From contig OZ026834.1 of the NCBI GenBank assembly GCA_964023205.1, positions 30,480,756 through 30,544,755 on the forward strand: a stretch of 64,000 bases of DNA, written 5' to 3'. The notes under the pieces are model-generated. The model searched no databases, had not been told where the DNA came from, and saw only the letters and a list, made by a program, of their open reading frames with translations. Made by a program: the position numbers and the translations under genes. The DNA comes from Lutraria lutraria (taxonomy: Eukaryota; Mollusca; Bivalvia; Venerida; Mactridae). Each line of letters opens with the position of its first letter. The stretch's first letter is position 1. Shown here piece by piece: positions 34,376-47,200 of the stretch.

Positions 34376-36270
34376 AAAGTAGATTTATAGTATGATTATA
34401 TAGATGCCCAATTCTCCTGTATCTTCTCTCCCCTCTCTCTCGGGTGGCTCTGAAATGACCATGGCGGTCGAATGGGCCGTTAAAAAACTGATAAAAGTAA
34501 AATGTTTATTATTTTTAAAAGTTTATTTTCTTTTAACATCTAAAATTATTCCAGATGAGTGTGTAATGCCTTTAAACGTTGTAAAGGAACATAAAGTGAT
34601 GCATCATATGATATATTTTAAGGTATATTGATTAGCTCTAAGGCATTAATTATGTTATTACTTGAAGAAAGGATATCTTTGGTTATTATCAGTGTGTACA
34701 TGTATATAGTTGTACATGTTTGTATGTGTTTAATGTTAAAATACTATTAAAAACAATGTATAATAATATTTTGCCAACACTTGATAAATTCAATCTATTT
34801 GTTAAATGAGTACTTTATTTTTAAGTTCTTTATATTTTGGTATATTTTTGCACATATTTATACATAATACATGTTTACTGTGTATGTCAAATATCTATTT
34901 TTACTGACGAAGGTGTTCTTTATGCATTTAAATTCCATCCAATTATTATGGGTTGTAATTACATATCAATACATTTATTATTGTTTACATGCTAATGATT
35001 AACATGGACTGTTTTACAACATTCCATTGTGTTGTTTTGTTTTATTCAATCAGTTGAGTATATGCACTAATAACATGTTTTAACCTTAAGTGTTCACTAA
35101 TGGTTCTATAATCTTATTCAATAAGACATTATTGATAACTGTTTTCTTGGAAGAGTTTAGATCTTACTATAGTTGAGTATAAAAATGTAGATTCGAGTGG
35201 ATCTTAATCTTGAGACACAAAATAAACTCAGTACATTTAAACTTAGTAAATTTACTAAGATTTTACTGGAATAAATGGAGTAAGAATTTATTGAAATTCA
35301 TTAATATTTGAATTGAGATTTTATTGAGATTTTTTTGAATTACTGAAAATTTGAATCAATTTATTATTGAGATTTTTTTAATTGATAAATATTTTACTGA
35401 ATCTTATTAAGATTTGATTGGAGTTGATCAATATTTGGAGTTCTGATATAAATCTAAAGTTGCATTTTATGGAAAAAGGTTTGGCTTGAAGTATGTTTTG
35501 TTTGTTTTGCTAATAGTGTTATATTTGTCTGTTATAAAGTGGGATTTTTTCTGTCCAAGATAATCATGGATGTTTTTTGTGAATTGTGTCTGCTTAAAAT
35601 GCTAGTAAGTGTTGCTTTTGTATAGAAGCGATGGTATTTTGATAAATATTGGTGCAAGTATTTTTATTTACAAATTTAGTAAGCTTGTGATCATGTTCAT
35701 GCAGATATATATATTTTTGTATTGTAGATTTTTAGGGAAATACATGTATATAAAAATATAACTGAATCTTTTATTGTTTTTTTTTCATTGAATATACATC
35801 TTACTGCATAATTATACTGGTTCATATAATGATAAAAAAAATCCATATTCAATGTGAATTGTGGCAAAATGTTCCCTATTTGAATAGGACTACTTGTTCT
35901 CTCTATCAAGTATTAGGATATTTTAGGGGGAGATCCTGCTATGTTGGGATTTGATTTCGTGGATGAGCCAACCCTCTAAATCCAGGAAACTGAATGAATG
36001 AAACCACGGTGTCAGCTTTTTATATGCAATCTTGTTACCTAATTGTAATTGTATGTCTAGTTGTAATGTTTCATTCTAACAGTTAATCTTCTTGAAAAAA
36101 TAGGGTCAGTATGGTTAGAAGGATTAGGGATGCTTGTTTGTTTGTCCTTCCTACTCTCTCTATGCACATGCATAGGCTAAACCACATCAAATTTAAAGGT
36201 TAAACCACACTCAAATTAAAAGTCACTCAAGGGAAGACCATGGGGTTCCAATCATTAATACACAACATTT
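34376..36270. other. Intergenic AT-rich sequence with a low-complexity patch
   Basis: No gene recognised. At about 35,240-35,440 there is a loosely repeated TTATTGAGATTTT motif, a diverged simple repeat. At 35,944-36,005 a fragment (GGGATTTGATTTCGTGGATG) resembles family D elements. Confidence 0.4.
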
Positions 36271-36274
36271 ATGC

Positions 36275-36500
36275 CCCTTTGCAACATTCATAGTCATATG
36301 AGACGGACAGTTGATCTAACCATCGTTCCTGGAATGAACCAGTATTAGACACCTATCCTCTGTAAGCAACTGCCTAGTGCCTACTTTCCCACATAAAGAG
36401 ACATAGTTGGTAGCGGGGCTCGAACCCAAAACCCTCCATCAGTAAGAGGTTACAGTGATTTGAAGTCAGCGACCTTTACCACTCGACCACGGAGACAGGT
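36275..36500 (-). repeat. tRNA-Ser-like SINE, family 2, copy 1
   Basis: On the minus strand: A-box region GGTCGAGTGGTAAAGG, stem-loop GACTTCAAATC, a long variable-arm-like segment (CCTCTTACTGATGGAGGG) and B box GGTTCGAGCCC. The SINE body has CATATGACTATGAATG and a right end near GGGGCAT. Copies at 52,153-52,400 and 57,202-57,430 are in plus orientation. The long variable arm points to a serine-type (class II) tRNA ancestor. Confidence 0.8.
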
Positions 36501-36845
36501 CACAAGATAAGAGAACTGAACATAAAATTCTATTAGTAAATCATTTTCGGAATTAGCTCTCCAGCCAGATAGTTTCATCCATTGATATCAGTAACTTGTG
36601 CTTATATTTTCACTACTAGAAGAACATGACTTATTTACTCCATTTGCCAAGCTATACATTTCTGAAAAATATATGCTGACATTTTGTATGACTCTGACTC
36701 CACACCACAATCAAAGAACTACAATTTGTAAAGTTTTTTACTTTACAATAATTTCTATGAAATCATAACTTCGCATCTTTATCATAGATAGATATTTTAA
36801 TGAACAAACAAACAAAAAATCCAGTCATCAAAATAATACAAGATC

Positions 36846-36851
36846 TTTATT
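36846..36851 (-). terminator. Candidate polyadenylation signal of C1orf198
   Basis: AATAAA on the minus strand, about 800 bp past the C1orf198 stop codon, in AT-rich sequence that would form the 3' UTR (about 36,830-37,646). Position and strand fit; not tested. Confidence 0.5.
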
Positions 36852-37646
36852 GCAAAACGATACATACATGATACAAAGACTTAAGCAAATTATGGTATTA
36901 TAAAAATGTAAATGCATTACCAAACATTAATATCCAATATCAAAACCATAAATAGAAATACAAAATGTCTATAAAACATGTTTATAAAAGAACAAAATCA
37001 CACAACATCATTACCACGTCACAATATCACACATTGTAATCAGGCTATCATCAAGTTGCTATAACATTTGTAAAGTCAGACAAACAATAGAGTTTTGTTT
37101 TCTATCAATTGAACATAATTATATAAAATCTATTGAAGAAATACTGGGAAATCCTTTAGACAATTTTGAGAAGCCTTTTCTACTATGCTTTTATATCAAG
37201 TACATCACAACACAACATAGTTATAAAATAGTGGTTAAACATAAATATTTTGTCCAACATTTTACATATCAGAGGAATTTTGAACACATAATTGCTATGC
37301 AACAACCATGAACACAAGTAATAAATTAGAAAACTCACATGTCAAGAAATGACATAGCCTCCACTACTTCTATAAAATAATATAATAATACTGAACATTT
37401 ATTAAGTTCTGAGTGTTTGAAAGAATCAAATTATTTCAGCAAGTGACTCACAATAAAGTAGTCTTCACTAGATAAATAATTTAATTTGTTCAATAGTATT
37501 TCACTGTCAACACACATACAAGTGACATGATGTGAACTGGCCTAAAATGAACTGAAAAATTTGGTCAACAAATAATTCTGATACAAGTTTAAACAACACA
37601 AATATTACTATAAGCAATATGACACGTAAGTTTTACGGTTCATTTG

Positions 37647-40600
37647 TTACCAATTATCAAGGAAATCAAAACCAGTTTTAGACAATGAAGATGCATTCAA
37701 AGGATCTTCATCATATTCGTGTGATTTTTCAACCAATAAAAGCTCATCTTGGAATTCATCATTGCCATCATCCTGTAAACCACTCTGATGCATAACTGGA
37801 TCCCGGCCTCTGTCCATATCAATAGATTCTGGTTCCTTTAGTAAAGATTTATATGGTGAAGGTGTTGAACTGCTCGACTCCTCCTCTTTATCATTCACAA
37901 ATGTTCCCCATTCATTTCCTAACACAGGATTATCAAAGGCATGAACATCATCTTCATCATTATTATCAAACACGAGAGACTGGGAACCACTCTCGGAGTC
38001 GGATTTCGTAGACAGAATGCTCTTAATGGGAGATTTACTGAATGATCTATGTTGTCTGGGAGGTTTCACAGGACCAACTGTTGATTCATTTAATACTTCC
38101 CTACTGGAAGCTGACAAACTTCTTGCAATCTCATCTGGAATACTTGGAGAACTTGACAAATCTTCCATGCTAGCGGAGAATGCATAATTGACCTCTTCTG
38201 GTGTCTTTGATCTACTGGTAAGTAATGATTCTCTAGATGTTGCTGATGATTTTGTTGGACTTGTGCTTCTTGATCTAAAGATAATAGGAAAATGAATGGT
38301 GAATTTTAGCATACTTATTAACCCTTACAAGATTTCGCAACAGGAATTTTGTATACCGCATCATTTAACACTTATTGTAAACATGTAGTTAAATTTCATA
38401 ACTTCTTTCAAATAATATAAAATTGAAACACATTAAGATTGGAATGGTTTCTACCACTAGTCAAAATATACTTCAAATGGGATCAATCTCAACAGCTGGA
38501 GGTCAACTCATCATACTTAGAACTACAGTATCATTCAAATCTGTACCCTATACATTAATTTGTTGTGCACAGAACGTCCTGACATTTTCTAGAAGAAATG
38601 TATAGCAATACTGTGAACATTTCTTTAAATGTATCAAACATTAACAAATAAAACAGACTAAGACGTTACTTCAGTCGAATACACAATAACAAGAAGTAGA
38701 TATATACAATACAGGAAATGACTGAAAAAGTACCTGTTTAGATAGTCAGGTTTTTTCATTCCTTGAAGGAAAGGGGAGTCCCATATGCTTGTTCCAACTA
38801 CAGAAAATTCTCTACTCTCGTCTTGTTCATTGGTGTTTTCTGTTAATGGATCACTATTTGTTTCCACTTTCTTCCCTTTGCTGGGTTTACTACAAAGATT
38901 TTCTGGCTCAAGATCATCAAGAGTAAGGTCCTGCTGACTCTTAAATGATGAAAAAAAGGCAATAGTAACACTTTGTGTATTAGTTAACTGATATTTGATT
39001 GAACAGGTGAATACCAAAATAGTGCCAACAAAAATTTTAAAATCATAAATATGGTATCAAACACTAAATACTTTTTGTTTGTTTGTATTAATATAAGTAT
39101 GATTGAGGTTTATACTCTGTCATAAACAAAATAAAATGCTTACCTTTGTTCTCCAGTTAAAAGGTGCTGAATGTTCATCTTGCCAAGTCCAACACTAAAA
39201 TATAAAAAAGGGTAAATCATGACATCAATATTCATAAATGTTTTGGTTGCTCATAGAGCTATTAAGTTACTGAACTTACTCAGGTCATTTGAATTCTTTG
39301 CACATTATAAAATGAATTATTAATAAGCACCATCATTAGTGACACATTAATAAACAAGAGGCAGTTTATTCTTTAAGTTTTAACCACACTTTTTCATGAC
39401 AGATGATTGTTGCATTTCTATACTTATGACAAACTTTAGTCTTTAAAGCCACAAACACTATTTCAGGTACAAAAATTACACATTTTCTCAGAATATCTCC
39501 TATTTTCAACTGATCATTTATTTAGCCATTCATTATATGAAATTTGTTTTTTAAAGTGTGACAAAACACATACGGGTACACATCTGAACTATATGGTGGC
39601 TGATTTATGCCATGTCGTATTTTCGCCACAACAAAGCGAAAATGCGAAAAAACGACAAAGTTGACTTTGTCGTATCTTTGCTGCATTGTTGCATTTTCGC
39701 ATTGTCTTGGTGAAAAAGCGAAAGTACGACAGATGAAGTGTGCCAATACGACACCAAAAATGTGTCGTGTTTTCGCCTTACATCTGTCGTATCTTTGCTT
39801 TTTCGTGGCGAAAATGTAACAATGCAAAAACACGACAAAGTCGACTTTTTCGCATTGTTGCATTTTCGCGTTCCGGTTGTACAAGCGCATGCGCACCAAC
39901 TTCTATTAGGTTTATGTAAACTACCTGCGCCAGCGTAACCGGAACGCAAAGATGCGAAAATGTGAAAATGCAACAATGCGAAAATGCAACAATGCGAAAA
40001 TGTAACAATGCAAAAAAGTCGACTTTGTCGTGTTTTCGCATTGTTGCATTTTCGCCACGAAAAAGCAAAGATACGACAGATGTAAGGCGAAAACACGACA
40101 CATCTTTGGTGTCGTATTGTCGCCCTTCATCTGTCGTATTTTCGCTTTTTCGCCACGACAATGCGAAAATACGAAAACACGAAGATACATAATGCTTTGT
40201 TGTGGCGAAAAAGCGAAAATACGACATGGCATAAATCAGCCACCATAGAACTATAACTTAGTATAAGATGATTGCAAAAAATGCTTGTTTCTGGTTACCC
40301 GACTTAATAGGCCTAAGGAACAGTACATTTCTTCAGTGACCTAGCCCTACTAATTGAGTAATTCAGCTTTCTGGTTGGCCGATTTTCGTAAACAAATTCT
40401 GAAGGGCCATCCTTGTGCGGGACGGGCCAAGTCAAAAAGTATCTTGTCATCACAAACAGTCTAATTCGTTGGACTATCAGTGACAATACACAGCCAAACT
40501 AAAGAAAACATATCTAGGAGCAAATGATGCCAGCCAATACGATCGTCAGTTACTCATAGTAGTAACATTTCTTGTGCAGAAAAGGCCATTGATAGCTTCA

Positions 40601-40882
40601 AAATATACTTGCATCATTTTCGAAATCCACAACGATTTTGTCTCCAGTTTCAACATTTAGTTTAGGAAAAGACTTCTGATAAGACTGTCGTTTTTCGATA
40701 TGGGCATATCGTTCTCGTACCGAATTGTCAACAATGAAATCGTCAATTAGAGCTTCTTGCTCTTGCCAAGAGAATTCATTCCATCGTTCTTTCAATGCAG
40801 ATTTGACGTATTTTTCATCTTTTATTATTTTTCTAGCTAGGGGGTTAATGGTTGAGAAATAGGCTAACGATTTAGACTCCAT
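37647..40882 (-). CDS. C1orf198: C1orf198 homologue, complete, 4 coding exons, 384 residues
   Basis: Function is not established in the family. Exons: 40613-40882, 39144-39194, 38734-38939, 37647-38274, joining in phase. The N-terminus (SLAYFSTINPLARKIIKDEK) matches the conserved start of the vertebrate protein. Residues about 90-105 hold the family hallmark TWQDEHSAPFNW, encoded by a 51-bp exon, and the protein ends SKTGFDFLDNW, the other hallmark. Between them is a Ser/Pro/acidic-rich, probably disordered region (SRSTSPTKS, SSSSTPSPYKS). At 384 residues it is longer than the human protein (about 327), mostly in that region. The methionine at 40,882 is preceded by an acceptor-like TTTTTTACCTTAG, so an upstream non-coding exon is likely. 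Intron 1 appears GC-AG (GAT|GCAAGT). Confidence 0.94.
39592..40247. mobile_element. 656-bp foldback element with arms of roughly 300 bp, in C1orf198 intron 1
   Basis: The left end TATGGTGGCTGATTTATGCC is exactly inverted at the right end (GGCATAAATCAGCCACCATA). The inverted match continues, with small interruptions, into a central loop at about 39,870-39,950. The arms are built from diverged copies of a TTTTCGC / ATTGTTGCA word, so the element is also internally repetitive, and both strands are read as overlapping long open frames. The direct repeat GAACTA at 39,586-39,591 and 40,248-40,253 fits a 6-bp target-site duplication. The loop has its own inverted ends (CGTTCCGGTT / AACCGGAACG). No transposase is present, so it is non-autonomous. 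Confidence 0.9.
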
Positions 40883-40886
40883 TTGC

Positions 40887-41278
40887 CTAAGGTAAAAAAC
40901 AAAAACACAGAAACTTAGAAAACCCGGAAGTGAAACTGTCAAAGAAACACTTTGCGAATGTTCGAATTATTGAATAAGTTGTTATAACTTCATGAAATAT
41001 TTTGTGAACTTATCTTTAACTAGAAAAACATTAATTATAAATTCAAACATTTATTTTACAAATAGAGTAAATAGAAAATTTAGTATAATTCGAAACTATT
41101 CATTTATATGTTGGTGTTAGCTCCGTATTAAAAGTCAGAAAATTTCAATGTGATCAACAACAAAAACATATATGCAAAATTCTTAGTCCTCACTGCAGAA
41201 ATCATGCTATTAGCCCCTGTTAAAACAACATAGACCAAATTTAACAAATCAGGGACTAATCAAAAAGACACAATCGCC
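40887..41278. promoter_or_regulatory. Shared divergent promoter region of C1orf198 and SYMPK
   Basis: The start codons of C1orf198 (minus, 40,882) and SYMPK (plus, 41,279) are 396 bp apart with no gene between. Both transcripts must start in or near this interval, apart from any spliced 5' exon of C1orf198. It is AT-rich with no clear TATA box. The SYMPK start has a good context (GCCATGG). Confidence 0.6.
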
Positions 41279-44200
41279 ATGGCAGACGGTTCCACAAGGC
41301 GGTCAGCAGCTGCCCAATTTTTTGCTGAAGAAGAAGAGACTGGCACTAGGAAGGTGCCAGTGTACGAGAAAGTATGGCTTTTATTTCGTTTCCATTATAA
41401 ACTTAACGTGCATCATTGTATCTTTTCCTGTTATGTCGAAACTATAAATGCATTCTGTTTTTGGTACACGATCAAGGGAGGTAACTTGGCTATACTGAAA
41501 ATTGTATTATCTTCATTATAAATCCACATGTGCATCCCATCCCTGTGTCATTAATGTAAAAGACCCATATTTCTCCAGTATTGTTGTTCTATGAATGCTA
41601 CGTCTAATACATTTTAATCATTTAAAATACAATGCAGTCTTTCGTTCTGAGTAATTCAAACTAATTCATATATCTATAGACTATATTTTTCAGAAATAAC
41701 TTCCCCAACTTGCCTTTCAAGTACAATTGTATTTTACTATAGTGAATCCCTTGTTAAAAAACATTCATTAACAGATGACTGATATTTAATAAGATCTCAT
41801 ATCCCTTATACTGAAATGTTTACATATCTGCTCAATGCTGCTGAAAAATGTTAATATCACAAAAAAGTACTGCCCAATTAAATTGTTATATAATGAATTA
41901 TCGTTATTTCTTTAATAGTTACCCTTGATTCTTGATTTCCATATTTTTTTAAAAAATGTTGGTGTTATTGCCCTTGTTGAAAAATAAACAAAATATCTTT
42001 TAGACAATGTCATAACATTTTTCTTTATTGAAATATTTTGAATGGTGATTTTTCTTTAAAAATTACTTTTCTAAAATCTTTAAAAAATTTGCTACTTTCG
42101 TAGACTTGAATGAAAATTTAAAGGGACAATGACTCAAAGGATTGTCATAATTAACTTCAGTGATTTTTTTACCTCTGCATCCTGCGTCCAGGATGCAAAA
42201 ATATCACCATGGATGCATTTTTCATTTTATGTGCATCCCCAGGACTCATATAATTTCTGAGTGATGAGTCTTAAATCTGTCTGCTTTTGTTCATTATCGA
42301 AGTCTCTAAATATCCACGTTGCGAAATAATATTGCATGTAAATGGTCTCTAAATTTCCACGTTGCGAAATAATATTGCAGGTAAATGGTGGACTGGTCTT
42401 ATTGATTAGAGCACCGAGATACGTAGCTAAAATGAATAAAGCGACACAGTCTAAGTAATGACTTTAAATAGATATATGTTTTCGCCCTGTAACCGGCATA
42501 TATATATAAAACACCGCTACCAGTGTACAAATGTGTTTTAACTGCAACATTTGCCAGCTTTTTATTTCATGATTGGAATTTCCATCTTGACAAATTAATT
42601 GGATGCCCAGGTTTCTGTCAGTCTCAGACCAAAAAACTTGACTAAGTTTCTAGTCTTCGCGATAAAAGGTATTTTTCTGATAAAAATGAGATATTTGACA
42701 TCGTCCTCGAGAAAATGGATGCTCTGTGTTTATTTGGAATTGCAATTGTTCGAGAAAGCAATTTGCAGACAAATCATCATACTGAACCATATTGTTGTCG
42801 TCCTTTGTTGGATGGGCAATATTTACATCCATTTAAATCACAAAATTTGGGACTCACACTTTTAACATTGGGACGCAAAGATTTTTAGTCCTGCGAGTCC
42901 TAGGACTTGAGCAAGTTAAATTGTAAAAAAATCACTGGTCATTGTTTTGGCCAAACCTCTCAGTAAAAAGTATAAAGTTTCCCAAAATCTGTCTGATCCA
43001 ATGTGACGTTCTTCAGACAATAGTACTTATTATTTTGTATTTACATTCTTCAGGTTGTTGAGCTATTAAATCAGGCTTCCTTATTGCCAAAGGATTCAGA
43101 AAAAGTTCAAAATTTGAAACAGGTATGTAACAAGATATCATTCATAAAGTATATAATATGTGCATGCAGCTTCATTAAGCAGGTTTTGAAAATTGATTTT
43201 AAATCTGCAGATAGAAAATATTTGAGTGGTCAAAATGTGCCAAACATATTCCAAAAATGCTGTTGACTGATCTTAAAGTACTATGTTAATTTTTAATGTG
43301 TTGTATAAAGTTCTTGATTGATTAAGATAACACTTAATTTGTTGTATCTAGATGAGTAGAACCATCTTTAATCATTTCATAATAAGATAATGCAAATATT
43401 ATTGGTTGTTAAAATTAACTATAATTATAAGTCAGAACTTCACAGCAATCTATTGGAAAAAAATATAATATAATTTTGTTATTTTCCTTTTTTTTCAGGT
43501 TCAAGAGTTGATCATCTTCAAAGATCCAAACCTGTTAGATAATTTCTTTGATGTAAGTTATTTTGGTTAATGGCATATCATTCTACAGTGGACACCTTTT
43601 AAGACATGTAGTTTGTACACATTTGATATATTTCATACTTTCAAATTGGTTAGAAATGACAGTTAATTCAGCAGTTGCATGATTATGCCAAAATTTAGGA
43701 CATTTATTTACCAAGGAGTCATGCACTACTTGCTAGTTATTGCCATCTGACAAACTTACATGTCTTACACAGCAAGTCTTAGATATTATAATTAGCATTT
43801 CACAGGGTTTAACGGTGACACTTTTGCCATTAGGTTATTAGTTAAGCTAGAAAAAGTCATGTTTAGCGTTACTTCATCTTCTTTATTTTAAATTTGCTGA
43901 TAAAAACTTAAGCGTCAGCACCGAGATAAAGGGTTGATCAAGTAACCAGGAATACAACTATATTTTTCCTGCCATGTAAACAAGGGCACTCCCATCAGTT
44001 ACATCACACTTCATATTCATAACAATATAATTACAAACATTGCAAATAAAAAGACTGAAAGGAAGTCTTGTAAAAATGACAATTGGAACAAAAATGGCTC
44101 TTCAATAGTATTTTGACAGTTTTAATTAACCAATAAGAAAAGTCTGCCATTAGTATATCTGATAACCAATTATTGTTCTTTACAGGAAATGATAGCATTT

Positions 44201-47200
44201 CAGAGTGATAGATCTGTGGACGTCCGCAAGTTTGTGATTGGATTTATGGAAGAAGCATGGTATTATCATACCTATTTATTTGTTTCATTTGTTATCATGT
44301 ATTACATAAGTATTAGTCAAGTTATATTTAAATAATTAGACCACCTCTAAAATAGATATGTTGATGCGTAGTTAGCTGACAGAAATTATCTTTGATCATG
44401 ATTTTGTAAAATTCTTTCACTCCAAACATCACTTTGTGAAACATGTTGAAAACCATGCATTGATTTATATTTTTAATGTATTAATTTTGACTTTTTTTGT
44501 TGAATTCTCAGCAAAAAGGATGCAGATTTGTTGACCAAGACCATGCCAATTCTTCAACATTTATTGAATGATGATAATGTAAATGTAGTGAAAAAGGTTG
44601 TTCTAACTTTACCTGGAATTTACAAGACTTTAATTCTGGTAAGTCTATTTTTTGCTGATTCAGCAATGTTCACATTTATTTATGCCAATAAAAACTGAGG
44701 TATTCATAACAAACCTTTTCCGTGACAATAAAGAAACTGTTGTATATTATGACTCAAATTGTAAATTACTCAAGACATGAATTATACTGCAGGATAACCA
44801 TTTGTAATGTTTAAATTATGGCTCTTGACTTAATTAATTTAACATGACTTGTTAGACCATTTTCTTCAGTTTTTACCTATTTTGAATCTCCCAATTATAA
44901 CATGCTAACTAAATTTTCATACCAGAAAGTTTGTTATTACCTGGATTCTTATATATAACATGAATAAAACAACATTATGCATACTGTTTCCTCTGTTGTA
45001 GTGGCTTGCCAAAAGCAAGAATCCAACAGCGGAGATGACTCAAGTATGGGATATCATGACGTCAATGAAAAGAACTATGTATGATATGTTGGACTCAGAA
45101 AATGACGGGTATGTGGTTTATAAATGTCTGAATTTTGGTTGATTTAATTTAGATTAAAATGCTGCTTAACTGATCTAAATTACTGTAACCTGTTATTTGT
45201 TATGCTTTAAAGACATGAAATATTAATGTACAATAATCAAACCTGTGAAATCATCTAACTGCAAACTCCAGACTAACTGAGACTAAAATGCCTTGTACTC
45301 TACCTTGTGAGCTTACCAGTAATGTCAAAATTTGCATTCTGAAGAATTAACTATTAATATGATTGGTCTCGTGACTAATCTCTGGTAATCACTAGCCCCG
45401 CAACCTTGTAGGTTTGAATCTCATCCGGGACCAAACAATGTAGAGAAGCTGTCCAGCTAGCATATAGACAGTTAGTTGTTCTAGCCAGGTGTATTCCTGG
45501 GGTCTTTTTTCACTGTAAAGTCTGTAAATAGTTGTCAAATGACCCTGGTTGTTGGTACAACTAAAAACTCGTGAAAAAAATACTATCTAACATTTGAAAT
45601 AATTACTATGTCTTATGTTTCTTTTAGCATCCGTACACATGCAGTAAAGTTTTGTGAAGGAATAGTTCTCGCATTGTCAAGGAGATCTGAGGTTAGTTTT
45701 GTTATGATTTCCTCCTATTTTACAAATATTACAATAAAATGATTGTTTGTATTTTTTCCATATTTTGAAGAAGATGTAGGTAACAGCTGAGTGTTCCTTT
45801 ACCTAAGATCTTTACCAAGTTTGCTGAATACGACTAACTAGTCTGGATTCATATTTTTTAAGTTTAATTATTTTGTGCTAACAGGGCTTGACACTAACAC
45901 TGGTCCGCAGGTCCAAGACCAGTGGTTTTTGTGCAGGACCATTAACTCATGGAATTTAAATGGTCCGATGAGCCACTGAAAATTCTAGGGGGGGGGGAGG
46001 GTATTCATATTTTAATGTAAATAAACAAATAACATGTATACTAATAAGCGAAAGTACCACTGAAATTCTGTAGGACCAGCAAGTTTCAAAAGCTGGTGGT
46101 CCTCTGGTCCACCATGGAAGATAAGTAAGTGTCGAGCCCTGTGTAAATTATGTATCATGGTTTAACGGGTTTTCGATACCTTAAGCATTTAAAAACGCCT
46201 TATATGCAACAAACACAAATAAATGCGTAACTTGCTTTCATTTCTTAAAAATCAATTTATTGCTCGTAATTTCAATGCACTTATGGTCAATTTGTTCACA
46301 AAATAACGAATAACAGACCTATAAACAAACATTGTGATCAGTGACCGCCATTACGCAAAATTGACCCATTTTCGATACCTCCAAAATTGAAGAGTATTCA
46401 AGACAGAGACGGTCCAAAAGTACCAGGTATAACGCGGAATTATGAGAAAACCTTGTTTGGTGAATGTGATCATACCACGCTGCTTAATCCCATTATAATT
46501 GATAGTTTGCGATGCGCAAGTATGCTAGACAAAATGGCGGCAACCTCTGGCTTCAAGTCTGTGTAATTTATCTTAATTTTGGTATGATCTCCGATGCAAT
46601 GATGAATTAATATCACAGACGTGTAGTACAACCCGTAGCTGACTTCATTTGATAAGTTGTAAAGTCTTGCTCTACTTACATTTTGGGATTTTTATTGAAA
46701 ATGTAAGATGTACTAATAATCAATTCTAAGAAATTTTAGCGAAAAATAAATAAGACATGAACACTTTTCAAACACCCTGTAGTGGACAGGAAATACGACT
46801 GTTGCATGATGGTCGTGTGATCTACATAGCAGACGAGCCAAATTCCCAGTCTAGGTCAAAATATTTTCTCAGTTTTTCTTATTTTCATTTTTAACGATAG
46901 TGTTGTTAAAGTGATAAAATGGCGTAGTAAATTGAGCGGTTATTTGCTGTGTGTTTCAAATAGACTGTTAACTTACTTGATAACGACATATTTTGGAATT
47001 ACATTGTGCGGATCGTAAAATATCAAGGTCGAGCACATTGCGTAAACAAAAAGTGACGTCATTCTACTTCCTGTCAAGCTTTTATGCGCAGAAAACAGAA
47101 AGTATCGAAAACACGTACGTATCGAATACATGTCAACCGACGATATGATTCATTCTCAGATATGCATAATTAATGCTCCCCTCTGTATTTTGTGTATAAC

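Noticed and set aside
39522..40248. Overlapping open frames of 66-163 codons on both strands
   Set aside because: All lie in the foldback element; the same repeats read in both directions give the similar peptides. No start, family motif or splice support.
40883..40942. N-terminal extension of C1orf198 starting at 40,942 with a hydrophobic stretch
   Set aside because: An acceptor-like polypyrimidine tract and TTAG lie directly before GCAAATG, so this is more likely intron, and the conserved protein begins at the 40,882 methionine.
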